Positions 25,402 through 35,412 are shown, counted from the stretch's first letter. The stretch is DNA of 64,000 bases from Vicinamibacterales bacterium (GCA_041394705.1 JAWKHS010000028.1:1-64000); one strand, 5' to 3'. The notes: generated by a model from the letters alone, not told the origin. Made by a program: numbers and translations.

Positions 25402-26349
25402 TCAGGCGCCCGGCCCGCCGGCGGCCGACGGCGGTGCGTCGTCCAGGCGCAGGAAGCGGGCGGCGTTTCCGTACAGGATGTCGCGTCGCTGCGCGTCGGA
25501 CAGGAACGGGGCCTGGCGGATCGCCTCGATTCCGGCGCCGATCTTCTCCGGCCAGAGCATCTGGTCCGACCCGAACATGATGCGCTTCTCCAGGCCCGCC
25601 CGCACGAAGGCCTGCAGGTAGTCGTTGAAGGCCTCGCGCGGAATCACCCAGGTGATCGTGGACACGTCGGCGTAGAGCTGCGGGTACTGCGTCATCATGG
25701 CGATCATCTGGTCGCGGAACGGGTAGCCGGCATTCTCGACGTAGAGCCGCAGCGTCGGATGGCGGACGAGGACGTCTTCCAGCAGGAGCGGGCTGCCCGC
25801 TGACGACCGGAAGCCGGGCAGGTACGGCCCGATGCCCAGCGTGTGGATGAGCACCGGCACGTCGCGCTCGTCCGCGAGCGCGAAGTACGGCTCGAGCCGC
25901 GGATCGTTCGGCGCGATGCCGTTCAGCTGCGTGGCGATCTCGCCCACGCCGCGCAGATGCCCGGCGTCGAACTCCTTCGTCAGCGCCTCTACCGCCGGCA
26001 TCCCCGGTTCGAGGACGAACGGCGCCGGAATGAACCGGTCGGGCGCCGCGCGCATCCAGGCGCGCACGGTCTCGGGCGCCCCGCTGAGGAATCCCTTGAC
26101 GACGTGGTCACGGTCCATCGCCTCGAGCGTTCGTGTCAGGGCCTCCTCGCTGGTGGCCGCCGCATGGCCGTCGCCCGTGCAGGGCTCGGGCCGGCAGAGC
26201 GATGGAGCGCCGCCTGGTACGCCTGGCGGCTCGAACGCGTGCATGTGCATGTCGATGATCGGCGGCGCCTGAGCCGTCGCCGCGGGGGTGAGCGCCGGCA
26301 GCAGCAACGCCGCCGCCAGCACGGTCGAGATCGGATAGGCGCGAGTCAT
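25402..26349 (-). CDS. Secreted amidohydrolase-2 family protein
   Basis: 315 residues with a signal peptide (ISTVLAAALLLPALTPAATAQA). IDMHMHAFEPPG gives the HxH metal ligands, VLIHTLGIGPYLPGF the third histidine and FGSDQMLWPE the conserved aspartate. This TIM-barrel group hydrolyses or decarboxylates cyclic or aromatic acids; the substrate is unknown. Periplasmic location is inferred. Confidence 0.85.
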   Translation of the reverse strand: MTRAYPISTVLAAALLLPALTPAATAQAPPIIDMHMHAFEPPGVPGGAPSLCRPEPCTGDGHAAATSEEALTRTLEAMDRDHVVKGFLSGAPETVRAWMRAAPDRFIPAPFVLEPGMPAVEALTKEFDAGHLRGVGEIATQLNGIAPNDPRLEPYFALADERDVPVLIHTLGIGPYLPGFRSSAGSPLLLEDVLVRHPTLRLYVENAGYPFRDQMIAMMTQYPQLYADVSTITWVIPREAFNDYLQAFVRAGLEKRIMFGSDQMLWPEKIGAGIEAIRQAPFLSDAQRRDILYGNAARFLRLDDAPPSAAGGPGA

Positions 26350-26588
26350 GATCCCTCCTTCTCCTGGACAGACGACGGGCCGCCGTGTTCAGTCCCCGCG
26401 GCCCAGGACGGGCCGACGTCGCCGCCCGCCCGGCGGCCGTCCGTCCATGGCTGAGGTGGCCGCGCGAAGCGGGGCGCGAGCCGCGTTATCATGCGCCCCG
26501 CTCACGCACCGTGGCGGCGCCGGACGGCGCCCCACCGTTCGTCCCCGCGGCCGTCCATCACGACGTCCGCGGCGGGCCCGGAGGCCTC
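26350..26588. other. Divergent spacer, 239 bases
   Basis: Lies between two genes of the amidohydrolase superfamily reading away from each other. A TTATCAT near 26483-26490 could be a -10 for the rightward gene, but no good -35 is seen. No coding frame found. Confidence 0.35.
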
Positions 26589-29500
26589 GTGTCGAGACAC
26601 CGCACACTCATCGTTCCCGCCCTCGCGCTGCTGGCCGTCCACACCGTGGGCGCACGTCAGCAGCCGGCGGCGCCGGCCACGCCCGCGGCCGACTCGCTGG
26701 TGCTGCAGACCGAACGCACCATCGACTTCACGACCGACGAGGTCACGTGGATGTCGATCGACGTGTCGCCCGACGGGCGCACCATCGTGTTCGACCTGCT
26801 GGGCGACCTCTACACGCTGCCCATCGAGGGCGGCGAGGCGCGCCGCATCGTCGGCGGCCTGTCGTTCGAGAGCCAGCCCACGTGGTCGCCCGACGGCACG
26901 ACCATCGCTTTCCTCTCGGACCGGACGGGCGTCGAGAACCTGTGGATCGCCGACGCGGACGGATCGAACCCGCGCGCCGTCAGCAAGGACGGCCGCACCG
27001 GCGATCGGCCGCAGATCATGGCCTCGCCCGCGTGGACGCCAGACGGGCACTACCTCGTCGTCTCGAAGGCGCGGCCGCCTGATCCGGGCACGTTCTGGCT
27101 CTACATGTACGATCGCGATGGCGGCACGGGCGTGCGCGTGGGCGCTCCCCCGCCGCCCGAGCGCGGACCGGACGCCACGGGACCGCCCCCGCCTCCCCCA
27201 CCGAACCGCCTCGGCGCGGTGGTCTCGCCCGACGGGCGATTCATCTACTACGCGCAGCGCAACGGCACCTTCACCTACAACGCCCGGTTTCCGCTGTGGC
27301 AGATCTACCGCCACGACCGCGACACCGGCGACGTCTCGCAGGTGACCAACGCGCAAGGGAGCGCGATGCGGCCCACCTTGTCGCCCGACGGCAAGTGGCT
27401 GGTGTTCGCCACGCGCTACAAGACGGGGACCGGACTCCGCCTCAGGAACCTCGAGACGGGCGCCGAGCGGTGGCTGGCGTACCCGGTGACGCGCGACGAC
27501 CAGGAGTCGCGGGCCAGTCGCGACACGATGCCGCGCTACGACTTCCTCCCCGACGGACAGGCGATCGTCGTACCGGTGGACGGCAAGCTCCAGCGGATCG
27601 ACGTCGCCACCGGCGCCGCCACGCCCATTCCCTTCACCGCGCGCGTGCAGACCGCGATCGCGGCCCGCGCCTACACGCCGATCCGGATCGAGGACGGCCC
27701 CATGGTGCGCGCGCGTCTCATCCGCTGGCCGCGGCTGTCGCCCGACGGCTCGACGCTGGTCTTCAGCGCCTTGAACCACCTCTACGCGATGGCGATGCCC
27801 TCCGGCACCCCGCGGCGGCTCACGACGGGCGACGAGGGTGAGTTCATGCCCACGTGGGCGCCGGACGGTCGCTCCGTCGTGTACGCGACCTGGACGAGCA
27901 CCGGCGGCCACCTGAAACGCGTGGACGCGGCTGGCGGCACGCCCACCACGCTGACGGCGTTCGAGGGCTATTACCTCGACCCGGTCTTCACGCCCGACGG
28001 CGCGCGTCTCGCGTTCCTCGCGGGCGCCGCCGCGGACCAGTTGAACGCCATCATGCTCGACACGCCCCCGCCCGATGCCGACGGCCCGGACGCGCCCGGG
28101 GAGATCAGCGGCATCTCGCCCCCGAACACGCTGGAGATCCGCACCATGCCGGCCACCGGCGGCACGCAGACGCTCGTGGCCTCCGCGCAGGGTGGGCGCG
28201 ACCTCCACTTCACCACGCGCGATCCCGACCGCGTCTACTTCACGACCCGCCGGGGCCTCGCATCGGTGACGCTCGGCGGCCTGGATCGCCGAACCCACCT
28301 TCGCGTCCGCGGCATCGGGCCGGGCAGCAACCCGCCGGCCGCCGACGAGATCCGCCTCTCGCCGGACGGAACCCGCGCGTTCGTGAGCCTCCAGGGACGC
28401 CATCACCTCTTCTTCGTGCCCAGGGCCGGCCGCGAGACCGTGGACGTCCGGATCCAGAGCCGCGGCGACGCGTCCGTCCCGGTGACGCACCTGTCGGCGC
28501 AGGGCGGCGACTATCTGAACTGGAACCGCGAGGGCACGGCGGTCACGTGGGCGCTCGGCGCCCAGTTCTTCCAGCAGCCTGTCGGCGCGGCGGAGCCCCA
28601 GCGGGTCGACGTGGTCGTCGAGGTCCCCCGGGCCCGCCCGTCGGGCTCGGTGCTGCTCACGGGCGGCCGCGTCATCACCATGAACGGCGACGAGGTGCTG
28701 GAGCAGGGCGACGTCCTCGTCACCGACAACCGGATCGCCGCCGTGGGGCCGCGGGGGAAGGTGCCGGCCGCGGCGGGCGTCCGGCGGATCGACCTTCGCG
28801 GCAAGACGGTGATGCCGGGATTCGTGGACGTGCACGCGCACATGTGGGCGCCGCGCGGCCTGCACCAGACGGCCGTGTGGCAGTACTACGCCAACCTCGC
28901 CTACGGCGTCACGACGTCGCGCGATCCGCAGACCTCCACCCCGGACGTCTTCGCCTACGCGGACATGGTCGATGCCGGGATGATGCCGGGCCCGCGCGTC
29001 TTCGCCACCGGCCCCGGCGTCTTCTCCACGTCGGGCATCGACTCGCGCGAGGCCGCCGTCAACTACATCCGGAAGTACAAGGAGGCGTACCGCACCAACA
29101 CGCTGAAGCAGTACGTCGCCGGCGACCGCATCGTGCGCCAGTGGATCATCCAGGCCTGCCAGGAGCTGGGCCTGACGCCGACCATCGAGGGCTCGCTCGA
29201 CCTGAAGCTGAACCTGACCCAGATGATGGACGGCTACACCGGCCAGGAGCACAGCCTGCCGATCCTGCCCCTCCACAGGGACGTCGTGGAGTTCGTGGCG
29301 CGCACGAAGACCTTCTACACGCCGACCATCCTCGTGGCCTACGGCGCGCCCTGGAGCGAGAACTACTACTTCGAGACCGAGAACACGGTGGGCGACGCGA
29401 AGCTGAACACGTGGATCCCGAACGAGCTCCTCGACACCATGATCCGGCGCCGCGGGCAATGGTTCATCCCCGAGGAGTACGGCCACACCAAGATCGGAAA

Positions 29501-29882
29501 GCAGGTGGCCGACATCGTCCACGCCGGCGGCCGGGCCGGCCTCGGCAGCCATGGCCAGCTGCAGGGCCTGGGCGCGCACTGGGAGACCTGGAACCTCGGG
29601 TCGGGCGGCCTCACGCCGCACGAGACGCTCAAGGTCATCACCATCTTCGGCGCCGAAGCGCTCGGGATGCAGCAGGACGTCGGCTCGATCGAGGCCGGCA
29701 AGCTCGCCGACATCGTCGTGCTGGATGGCAACCCACTCGCGAACCTGCGGAACACGAACACCGTGCGCTACGTGATGAAGAACGGCGAGCTCTTCGAGGC
29801 CGATACCCTCAACACGATCTGGCCGTCGGCGAAGACCCTGCCGAAGCCCTTCTGGTGGGACACCGCGCCGCCGATCAAGTGA
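26589..29882 (+). CDS. Secreted TolB-type propeller fused to amidohydrolase (imidazolonepropionase-like)
   Basis: 1097 residues from GTG 26589, with a signal peptide ending near GARQQ. Residues 40-670 carry repeated PD40 blades (SPDGRTIVFD, SPDGTTIAFLSDR, SPDGKWLVFATR, SPDGSTLVFS and more), so one or two beta-propellers. A short linker leads at about 690 to an amidohydrolase: GKTVMPGFVDVHAHMW with HxH, later GLGSHGQLQGLG and the end GSIEAGKLADIVVLDGNPL. This fusion is frequent in soil Acidobacteria and Gemmatimonadota; substrates are unproved, with secreted dipeptide or cyclic amide hydrolysis often suggested. Periplasmic or extracellular. Confidence 0.88.
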   Translation: MSRHRTLIVPALALLAVHTVGARQQPAAPATPAADSLVLQTERTIDFTTDEVTWMSIDVSPDGRTIVFDLLGDLYTLPIEGGEARRIVGGLSFESQPTWSPDGTTIAFLSDRTGVENLWIADADGSNPRAVSKDGRTGDRPQIMASPAWTPDGHYLVVSKARPPDPGTFWLYMYDRDGGTGVRVGAPPPPERGPDATGPPPPPPPNRLGAVVSPDGRFIYYAQRNGTFTYNARFPLWQIYRHDRDTGDVSQVTNAQGSAMRPTLSPDGKWLVFATRYKTGTGLRLRNLETGAERWLAYPVTRDDQESRASRDTMPRYDFLPDGQAIVVPVDGKLQRIDVATGAATPIPFTARVQTAIAARAYTPIRIEDGPMVRARLIRWPRLSPDGSTLVFSALNHLYAMAMPSGTPRRLTTGDEGEFMPTWAPDGRSVVYATWTSTGGHLKRVDAAGGTPTTLTAFEGYYLDPVFTPDGARLAFLAGAAADQLNAIMLDTPPPDADGPDAPGEISGISPPNTLEIRTMPATGGTQTLVASAQGGRDLHFTTRDPDRVYFTTRRGLASVTLGGLDRRTHLRVRGIGPGSNPPAADEIRLSPDGTRAFVSLQGRHHLFFVPRAGRETVDVRIQSRGDASVPVTHLSAQGGDYLNWNREGTAVTWALGAQFFQQPVGAAEPQRVDVVVEVPRARPSGSVLLTGGRVITMNGDEVLEQGDVLVTDNRIAAVGPRGKVPAAAGVRRIDLRGKTVMPGFVDVHAHMWAPRGLHQTAVWQYYANLAYGVTTSRDPQTSTPDVFAYADMVDAGMMPGPRVFATGPGVFSTSGIDSREAAVNYIRKYKEAYRTNTLKQYVAGDRIVRQWIIQACQELGLTPTIEGSLDLKLNLTQMMDGYTGQEHSLPILPLHRDVVEFVARTKTFYTPTILVAYGAPWSENYYFETENTVGDAKLNTWIPNELLDTMIRRRGQWFIPEEYGHTKIGKQVADIVHAGGRAGLGSHGQLQGLGAHWETWNLGSGGLTPHETLKVITIFGAEALGMQQDVGSIEAGKLADIVVLDGNPLANLRNTNTVRYVMKNGELFEADTLNTIWPSAKTLPKPFWWDTAPPIK

Positions 29883-29888
29883 CGCGCG

Positions 29889-30905
29889 TCACGGCAGCCG
29901 ATCGCCGGAGCCACGGGCCCGCGGGTGGGCGCGGCGATAGACGTCCTTCAGCTGCTCGGCGTTCACGTGCGTGTAGCGTTCGGTGGTCGTGAGGTTCGCG
30001 TGGCCCAGGAGCTCCTGGATGGCGCGCAGGTCCGCGCCGCGCTGGAGGAGGTGCGTCGCGAAGGTGTGCCGGAGCGCGTGCGGGCTGATACCGGCGCGGG
30101 TGCTGCACCGCGCGACGTACCCCGTGACGAGGCGGTGCACGCTCCGCCCCGTCAGACGGCCGCCCCGCGCGTTCACGAACACGGGCTCGCGGCCGGCGCG
30201 GTCGGCCCGGCCCCGGCCGGTGGCGCGCGCTTCCCCGAGGCGCCCGCGGGCGGACGGCCGCACGGGCGGCGCGATGGCCTGCGCGCGCCGGATCGCCTCC
30301 CGGTCCGGCAGCCACTGGCGCAGTGCCTGCTCGGCGGACCTGTTGAACGGCACCAAGCGTTCCTTGCCGCCCTTGCCGAGGACGCGGATCATGCGCGCCG
30401 GCAGGTGGAGGTCGTCGAGGTCGAGCCCCACGAGCTCGCTGAGCCGGAGGCCCGACGCGTAGAACAGCTCGAGCATCGCGCGATCGCGCCGGCCGAGCGG
30501 CGTCGAGACGTCCGGCGTCTCGAGCAACGCGGTCATGTCGGGCTCGCTCAGGTGCCGGGGCACCTTTCGATCGAGCTTCGGCGCCACGGCGGCGCCCGAC
30601 GGGTCGTGCGCGAGCCACCCTTCCCGGACGAGATACCGCAGGAACGTCTTCACGCCCGACAGCTTGCGCGCGACCGACGCCCGCGCCTGGCCGGCCCGGT
30701 TCAACTCGCTGACGAACGCCCGCACGGAATCGCCGTCCAGGTGCGCCACGCCGAGCGCCGACACCTTCGCGCCGCGCCCGGCCGCGGTCCTGGCCAGGTA
30801 CTGCTCGACATCGCTCGCATAGGCGCGCACCGAGTGCGGGGACAGGTGGCGGTTCAGCGCCAGGTGGTCGACGAACGCCTTCAAGGCGTCCTTCACCGGG
30901 ACCAT
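29889..30905 (-). CDS. xerC: Site-specific tyrosine recombinase XerC
   Basis: 338 residues. Resolves chromosome dimers at dif with XerD. The N-terminal core-binding domain reads FVDHLALNRHLSPHSVRAY. The catalytic set is visible: R in ASGLRLSELVGL, HxxR in HALRHTFATHLL, and H and Y in LLGHANLTTTERYTH. About 35 extra arginine-rich residues interrupt the catalytic domain between QWLPDREAIRRAQ and EPVFVNARGG, making it longer than the usual 300. Starts inside trmFO with a 13-base overlap. Confidence 0.93.
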   Translation of the reverse strand: MVPVKDALKAFVDHLALNRHLSPHSVRAYASDVEQYLARTAAGRGAKVSALGVAHLDGDSVRAFVSELNRAGQARASVARKLSGVKTFLRYLVREGWLAHDPSGAAVAPKLDRKVPRHLSEPDMTALLETPDVSTPLGRRDRAMLELFYASGLRLSELVGLDLDDLHLPARMIRVLGKGGKERLVPFNRSAEQALRQWLPDREAIRRAQAIAPPVRPSARGRLGEARATGRGRADRAGREPVFVNARGGRLTGRSVHRLVTGYVARCSTRAGISPHALRHTFATHLLQRGADLRAIQELLGHANLTTTERYTHVNAEQLKDVYRRAHPRARGSGDRLP

Positions 30906-32290
30906 GCGTCCAGATCCGCGAGCGCGCGGTCGGCCAGGGCCTGCTTCCGGCGCGCCTTGTCCCGCGGCGGCTGCTCCAGCGGCGGCATGATGCCGAAGGT
31001 GATGTTCGACGGCTGGTAGTGCGCGGGGTCGGCGTGCGAGGCGTAGTGGGCGAGGGCCCCGATCGCGGTGGTGCGAGGCGGCGTCAGCGGGGCGTGACCG
31101 GCCACGATCCGCGCGGCGTTCCTGCCGGCGACGAGCCCCGAGGCCGCGGACTCCACGTAGCCCTCGACGCCCGAGATCTGGCCCGCGAACAGCAGGTCCG
31201 GGCGGGTGCGCGTCTGCCACGTCGGCAGGAGCACCTTGGGGCCGCAGATGAAGGTGTTGCGGTGCACCATGCCGAAGCGCACGAACTCGGCGCCGGCCAG
31301 GCCCGGGATCATCTTCAGCACGCGCGCCTGTTCGCCCCACTTCAGCTGCGTCTGGAAGCCGACGAGGCTGTAGTGGTCGCCCGCGATCGTGTCCTGGCGC
31401 AGCTGCACGGCGGCGTAGGGCCGGCGGCCCGTGCGCGGATCCTCGAGCCCGACCGGCTTCATGGGCCCGAAGCGCAGCGTCTCGCGGCCGCGATGCGCCA
31501 TCACCTCGATCGGCAGGCAGCCCTCGAAGAACTGCACGCTGTCGAAGTCGTGGATGGAGGCGGACTCGGCGGCGACGAGCGCGTCGTAGAAGGCGTCGTA
31601 CTCGTCGCGGGTCAGCGGGCAGTTCAGGTAGTCCCCTTCTCCGTCGTCCACGCCGCACGCCACGCCCGGGGCCTCGGGCTGGGCGGCCGGGGCCGGGCCG
31701 GCCCCGCCGGCACGTGACGGATCGCCGCCGAGGCTGCGCCCCCATCGCGACTGCCGGAACACGACGGTCCGGTCGATGGAGTCGGCCAGCACGATCGGGC
31801 TGATGGCGTCGTAGAAGGCCAGGTGCTCCTCGCCGACGAAGCGCTGGATGGCCTGGGAGAGCGCGTCGGAGGTGAGCGGCCCGGTCGCGACGATCACGGC
31901 GTCGCCGGCGGGCGAGGGCTCCGGCAGTGCCGCGACCTCCTCCCGCCGAAGCTGAATCCGCGGCTGCGCGGCCAGCCGGGCCATCACCTCCCGCGAGAAG
32001 ACCTCGCGATCGACGGCGAGCGCCGCCCCGGCCGGCACCCGCGCCACCTCCGCCGCGGCCATCACCAGCGAGTCGAGTCGCCGCATCTCCTCTTTCAGGA
32101 GTCCCACGGCGTTGTCCAGCTTGTCGCCGCGGAAGGAGTTGCTGCAGACCAGCTCGGCGAGGTGGTCGGTCTTGTGGACGAGCGTGGGCCGGACGGGCCG
32201 CATCTCGTGGAGGGTCACGTCCGCGCCGGCGCGCGCGGCCTGCCATGCCGCCTCGCACCCGGCCAGGCCGCCGCCGATCACGTGAATCAC
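30893..32290 (-). CDS. trmFO: Methylenetetrahydrofolate-tRNA-(uracil-5-)-methyltransferase TrmFO
   Basis: 465 residues from a GTG start. Makes m5U54 in the T-loop of tRNA using folate and FAD. The FAD-binding start IHVIGGGLAGCEAAWQ and the cysteine motif LAELVCSNSFRG are present, as is FGMVHRNTFICGP near 330. An insertion of about 35 residues (SLGGDPSRAGGAGPAPAAQ and onward) lies between VFRQSRWGR and GDYLNCPL, where other TrmFO proteins have RYGKG-type loops. Coupled to xerC, an arrangement found in many bacteria. Confidence 0.95.
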   Translation of the reverse strand: MIHVIGGGLAGCEAAWQAARAGADVTLHEMRPVRPTLVHKTDHLAELVCSNSFRGDKLDNAVGLLKEEMRRLDSLVMAAAEVARVPAGAALAVDREVFSREVMARLAAQPRIQLRREEVAALPEPSPAGDAVIVATGPLTSDALSQAIQRFVGEEHLAFYDAISPIVLADSIDRTVVFRQSRWGRSLGGDPSRAGGAGPAPAAQPEAPGVACGVDDGEGDYLNCPLTRDEYDAFYDALVAAESASIHDFDSVQFFEGCLPIEVMAHRGRETLRFGPMKPVGLEDPRTGRRPYAAVQLRQDTIAGDHYSLVGFQTQLKWGEQARVLKMIPGLAGAEFVRFGMVHRNTFICGPKVLLPTWQTRTRPDLLFAGQISGVEGYVESAASGLVAGRNAARIVAGHAPLTPPRTTAIGALAHYASHADPAHYQPSNITFGIMPPLEQPPRDKARRKQALADRALADLDAWSR

Positions 32291-32294
32291 GGCT

Positions 32295-33530
32295 TCAGTC
32301 TACCGGGGTCGTCCCCTGGCCGGGAGTCCCGGCGGTCCGTGTCATCGCGGCCAGCGCGAAGGCGCCCGTCACGTTCGCCACGGTGCGGACCATGTCGGGG
32401 ATGGTGTCCACCGCCAGGAGCAGGCCGATGCCGTCGAGGGGCACGTGCGCCGCGGTGAGCACCGGCACGATGGCGATGATGCTGCCGCCGGGGATGCCGG
32501 GCACGGCCGACGAGGCCACGACGACGGCGACCGCCACCGTCCCCAGATCCACCGGCCCGAGCGCCACGCCGGCCAGGCGCGCGAGGAACAGCACCCCGAC
32601 GGTCTGCGCCACCGCGGTGCCGACGTGGAAGATCGACACGGCCAGCGGCAGCACGACCCGGGCGGCCGTGGGCTCGAAGCGGGCGCGCTCCGCCGCCTCG
32701 ACCAGCACCGGCAGCGTCGCCAGCGACGACCGCGAGGCGACGGCCACCGCCTGCGCGGGCCACGCGCACGCGGCGAAGACGCGTATCGGCATCCGGCCGA
32801 GCGCCGCGACGAGCGGATACAGCGCGGCGATGGCCAGGGCGGTGAGCGCGACCACCACGACGATGTAGGTGGCCACGGCCCCGGCCGTCGCGAGTCCGGT
32901 CCGCGCGGTGAGAGGCACGGCCAGCGCGAAGACGCCGACAGGCGCCAGGCGGAGGACGCCCGAGACCAGGTGCTGCATCGCCTCGGCCACGCCCTCCGCC
33001 ACGCCGAGGACCGCATCGCGGCGCGCGGGTGCGGATCGGGCGACCGCCAGGCCGAACAGCACCGCGAACACGATGACGGGCAGCATGGCGCCGTCGGACG
33101 CCGCCTTGGCGACGTTCTGCGGCACGAGGTCCCGGACCCACTGCCAGAAGCCCGGCGGCGGCGCGGACGGTGCCGCGGCCCGGTCGGCGGCGGCGGCGAT
33201 GGCTCCGGGATCGGGGCCGACGCCGGCGAGGAGCGGATGCGCGACGAGGAGGCTGGCCGCCGTCGTGGCGGTCAGCACCGCCACGGCCAGGACGGCGGCC
33301 CGCACGCCGGCGCGGCCCGCGCCGCCGCCGGCCGCCCTGCCCAGGCTGGCCACGACGAGCGCGGCCACGAGCGGCATGGCGCACATCCGGATCAGATCCA
33401 CGAACAGCCCGCCGAGGGCCGCGAAGGCGCCGATGGCCGTCGCCGCGGCCGGCGCGCCCGACCCGGCGAGCGCCAGCCCCAGCAGCCCGCCGCACACGAG
33501 GCCCACGAGCACGCGCGTCGCCAGGGACAT
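32295..33530 (-). CDS. Dicarboxylate/amino acid:cation symporter (DAACS family)
   Basis: 411 residues, about eight membrane spans plus re-entrant loops. SRSSLATLPVLVE corresponds to the serine-rich loop of glutamate/aspartate transporters, GIPGGSIIAIVPVL to the second hairpin, and DTIPDMVRTVANVTGA to the DxxRTxxNVxGD substrate site, here ending GA rather than GD. It likely imports a dicarboxylate or acidic amino acid with Na+ or H+. Four bases from trmFO and on the same strand, so it may share a transcript. Confidence 0.9.
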   Translation of the reverse strand: MSLATRVLVGLVCGGLLGLALAGSGAPAAATAIGAFAALGGLFVDLIRMCAMPLVAALVVASLGRAAGGGAGRAGVRAAVLAVAVLTATTAASLLVAHPLLAGVGPDPGAIAAAADRAAAPSAPPPGFWQWVRDLVPQNVAKAASDGAMLPVIVFAVLFGLAVARSAPARRDAVLGVAEGVAEAMQHLVSGVLRLAPVGVFALAVPLTARTGLATAGAVATYIVVVVALTALAIAALYPLVAALGRMPIRVFAACAWPAQAVAVASRSSLATLPVLVEAAERARFEPTAARVVLPLAVSIFHVGTAVAQTVGVLFLARLAGVALGPVDLGTVAVAVVVASSAVPGIPGGSIIAIVPVLTAAHVPLDGIGLLLAVDTIPDMVRTVANVTGAFALAAMTRTAGTPGQGTTPVD

Positions 33531-33599
33531 GCGTCGCTCCCTAATGCGCTCGCGGCGGGACGCGGCCGCCGGTACTACCGCGCGACGCGGGCCGGGATC

Positions 33600-35372
33600 T
33601 CACGGGAGCGCGAAGACCCAGATCGCGCCGCCCTCGGGCACCTCGGGATAGGCGCCGTTGGTGAGCGTGTTGAGACGGCTCTGCATGCCGCGCGAGTCGA
33701 TGCCCCAGCCGGACTGCACCGCGATGTACTGCTTGCCGTCGATTGAGAAAGACGACGGCGGCGAGAGAATGCCGGAGTTCGTCGGGAACTCCCACACGAG
33801 CGCGCCCGTCGCGGCGTCGAACGCGTGGAGCTTGCGGTCGTTCGTGCCGCCCGTGAAGACGAGGCCGCCGCCCGTCGCGAGCATCGAGCCCCAGGTGGGC
33901 GAGGTCGGGTACTCGTGCGTCCACACGCGCTTCCCCGTATCCACGTTCCAGGCCTGCACCTCGCCGATGTGGGTAGCGCCCTCGTAGATGCGCATGCCGC
34001 TCGTGGCGCCGATGAAGCGCTCGCCGGGCTCGTAGTCCACCTCGGTGCCCGTGAGCCAGTCGCACAGGTTCTCGTTGGCCGGGATGTAGATCATGCGGGT
34101 CTTGGGGCTGAAGGCGATCGGCGGCCAGTTCTTGCCGCCCCAATGCGACGGACAGATGTTCTCCACCTTCTTGCCGGTACCGGGCTTGCGCGCCGGGTCC
34201 ACGTCGGGCCGGCCCGTCTTCGGATCCAGGCTCCGGAACACCGTCTGCCGCACGTACGGCGTTCCCTCCACGAAGCCGATCGGCCCGGTGGCGCCGCGCT
34301 CCAGGAACCACAGGTAGCCGTCGCGCGCCACGTTCACCAGCCCGCGCACGGTCCGGGCGCCGCGCCGGTAGTCCACGAGAATCGGCGGCGACACCTCGTC
34401 CCAGTCCCACGAGTCGTTGGGGTGGTACTGGAAGTGGCCCTTGATCGCGCCCGTCGCCACGTCCACGGCAATCGTCGACGCCGTGTAGAGGTTGTCGCCC
34501 GGCCGCTGGTCGCCCATCCACGGGCCGCCGTTCCCGGTGCCCCAGTAGGCGAGGCGCGACTCGGGATCGTAGTTGCCGGTCACCCACACCGGCGCGCCGC
34601 CCGTCTTCCACTGCTCGCCCTTCGGCCACGTCTCGCTGCCCGGCTCGCCCGGCGCCGGCACCGTGTAGGTCTTCCACGCCGGCGTCCCCGCCTCGGCGTC
34701 GAACGCGGCCACGAACCCGCGGATGCCGAACTCGCCGCCGGAGGCGCCGATCATCACCTTGCCCTCGGCGACGAGCGGCGCGAGCGTCATGTAGTAGCCG
34801 GACGTGTTGCCGCCGACATCGGCCGTCCACACTTCCTTGCCGGTGCGGGCGTCGAGCGCCACGAGCACGCCCTCGTTCGCCGGCAGGTACACCTTGTCGC
34901 CGTAGAGCGCCACGCCGCGCGACGTCGGGTGCATCACCACGGCGTCCTCCGGAATCGCACGGCGGTAGCGCCAGAGCACGCGGCCGGTCGCGGCCTCGAG
35001 CGCGATCACCTGATTGCCGGGCGTCGCGACGAACATGACGCCGCCGTTCACGAGCGCCGGCGCCTCGTGGCCGTTGGTCGCGCCGGTGGACCCGATCCAC
35101 ACGGGCCGCAGCCGCGCGATGTTGGCGGGCGTGATCTGATCGAGCGGGCTGTAGCCCCACCCGTCGTACGTGCGCCGGATGCTCAGCCAGTCGGCGTCTC
35201 CCGGGCGCAGCAGGCGTTCGGCCGTGACCGCGGGATACGTCCGCAGAATCGCCGGCATCGGAAGCGGCGGGGCCGGCGGAGGCGGCGGCGCGGCCCGCTG
35301 GCGGGCGTCGAGCGTCGCCCACGTGAGGGCGCTCGCCAGGGCGAAGGCGACGAGGAGACGGACCGTGCGCAT
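33600..35372 (-). CDS. PQQ-dependent alcohol/sugar dehydrogenase (quinoprotein)
   Basis: 590 residues from ATG 35372, with GGAGG eight bases upstream. A signal peptide precedes a beta-propeller with tryptophan-docking repeats (TGRVLWRYRR, TGKEVWTADV, ALVWEFPT). The catalytic region reads WGTGNGGPW and later DSWDWDEVSPPI, with the usual Asp. No heme-binding CxxCH domain is fused, and no vicinal Cys-Cys is seen in the usual place. Electrons must leave through another carrier, and the two Rieske genes directly upstream are candidates. Acts in the periplasm; substrate unknown. Confidence 0.88.
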   Translation of the reverse strand: MRTVRLLVAFALASALTWATLDARQRAAPPPPPAPPLPMPAILRTYPAVTAERLLRPGDADWLSIRRTYDGWGYSPLDQITPANIARLRPVWIGSTGATNGHEAPALVNGGVMFVATPGNQVIALEAATGRVLWRYRRAIPEDAVVMHPTSRGVALYGDKVYLPANEGVLVALDARTGKEVWTADVGGNTSGYYMTLAPLVAEGKVMIGASGGEFGIRGFVAAFDAEAGTPAWKTYTVPAPGEPGSETWPKGEQWKTGGAPVWVTGNYDPESRLAYWGTGNGGPWMGDQRPGDNLYTASTIAVDVATGAIKGHFQYHPNDSWDWDEVSPPILVDYRRGARTVRGLVNVARDGYLWFLERGATGPIGFVEGTPYVRQTVFRSLDPKTGRPDVDPARKPGTGKKVENICPSHWGGKNWPPIAFSPKTRMIYIPANENLCDWLTGTEVDYEPGERFIGATSGMRIYEGATHIGEVQAWNVDTGKRVWTHEYPTSPTWGSMLATGGGLVFTGGTNDRKLHAFDAATGALVWEFPTNSGILSPPSSFSIDGKQYIAVQSGWGIDSRGMQSRLNTLTNGAYPEVPEGGAIWVFALP

Positions 35373-35412
35373 GGACGGGACCTCCAAGGACTGTCTGCCA
35401 CCGGGCGCGGCG

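Noticed and set aside
26502..29621. Open frame of over 1000 codons on the minus strand opposite the propeller-amidohydrolase gene
   Set aside because: No motif, composition typical of a shadow frame, and the plus strand has a signal peptide, PD40 blades and metal ligands.
29889..30905. Integrase of a mobile element
   Set aside because: The coupling to trmFO and the catalytic pattern fit chromosomal XerC; no att-like repeats were noticed.
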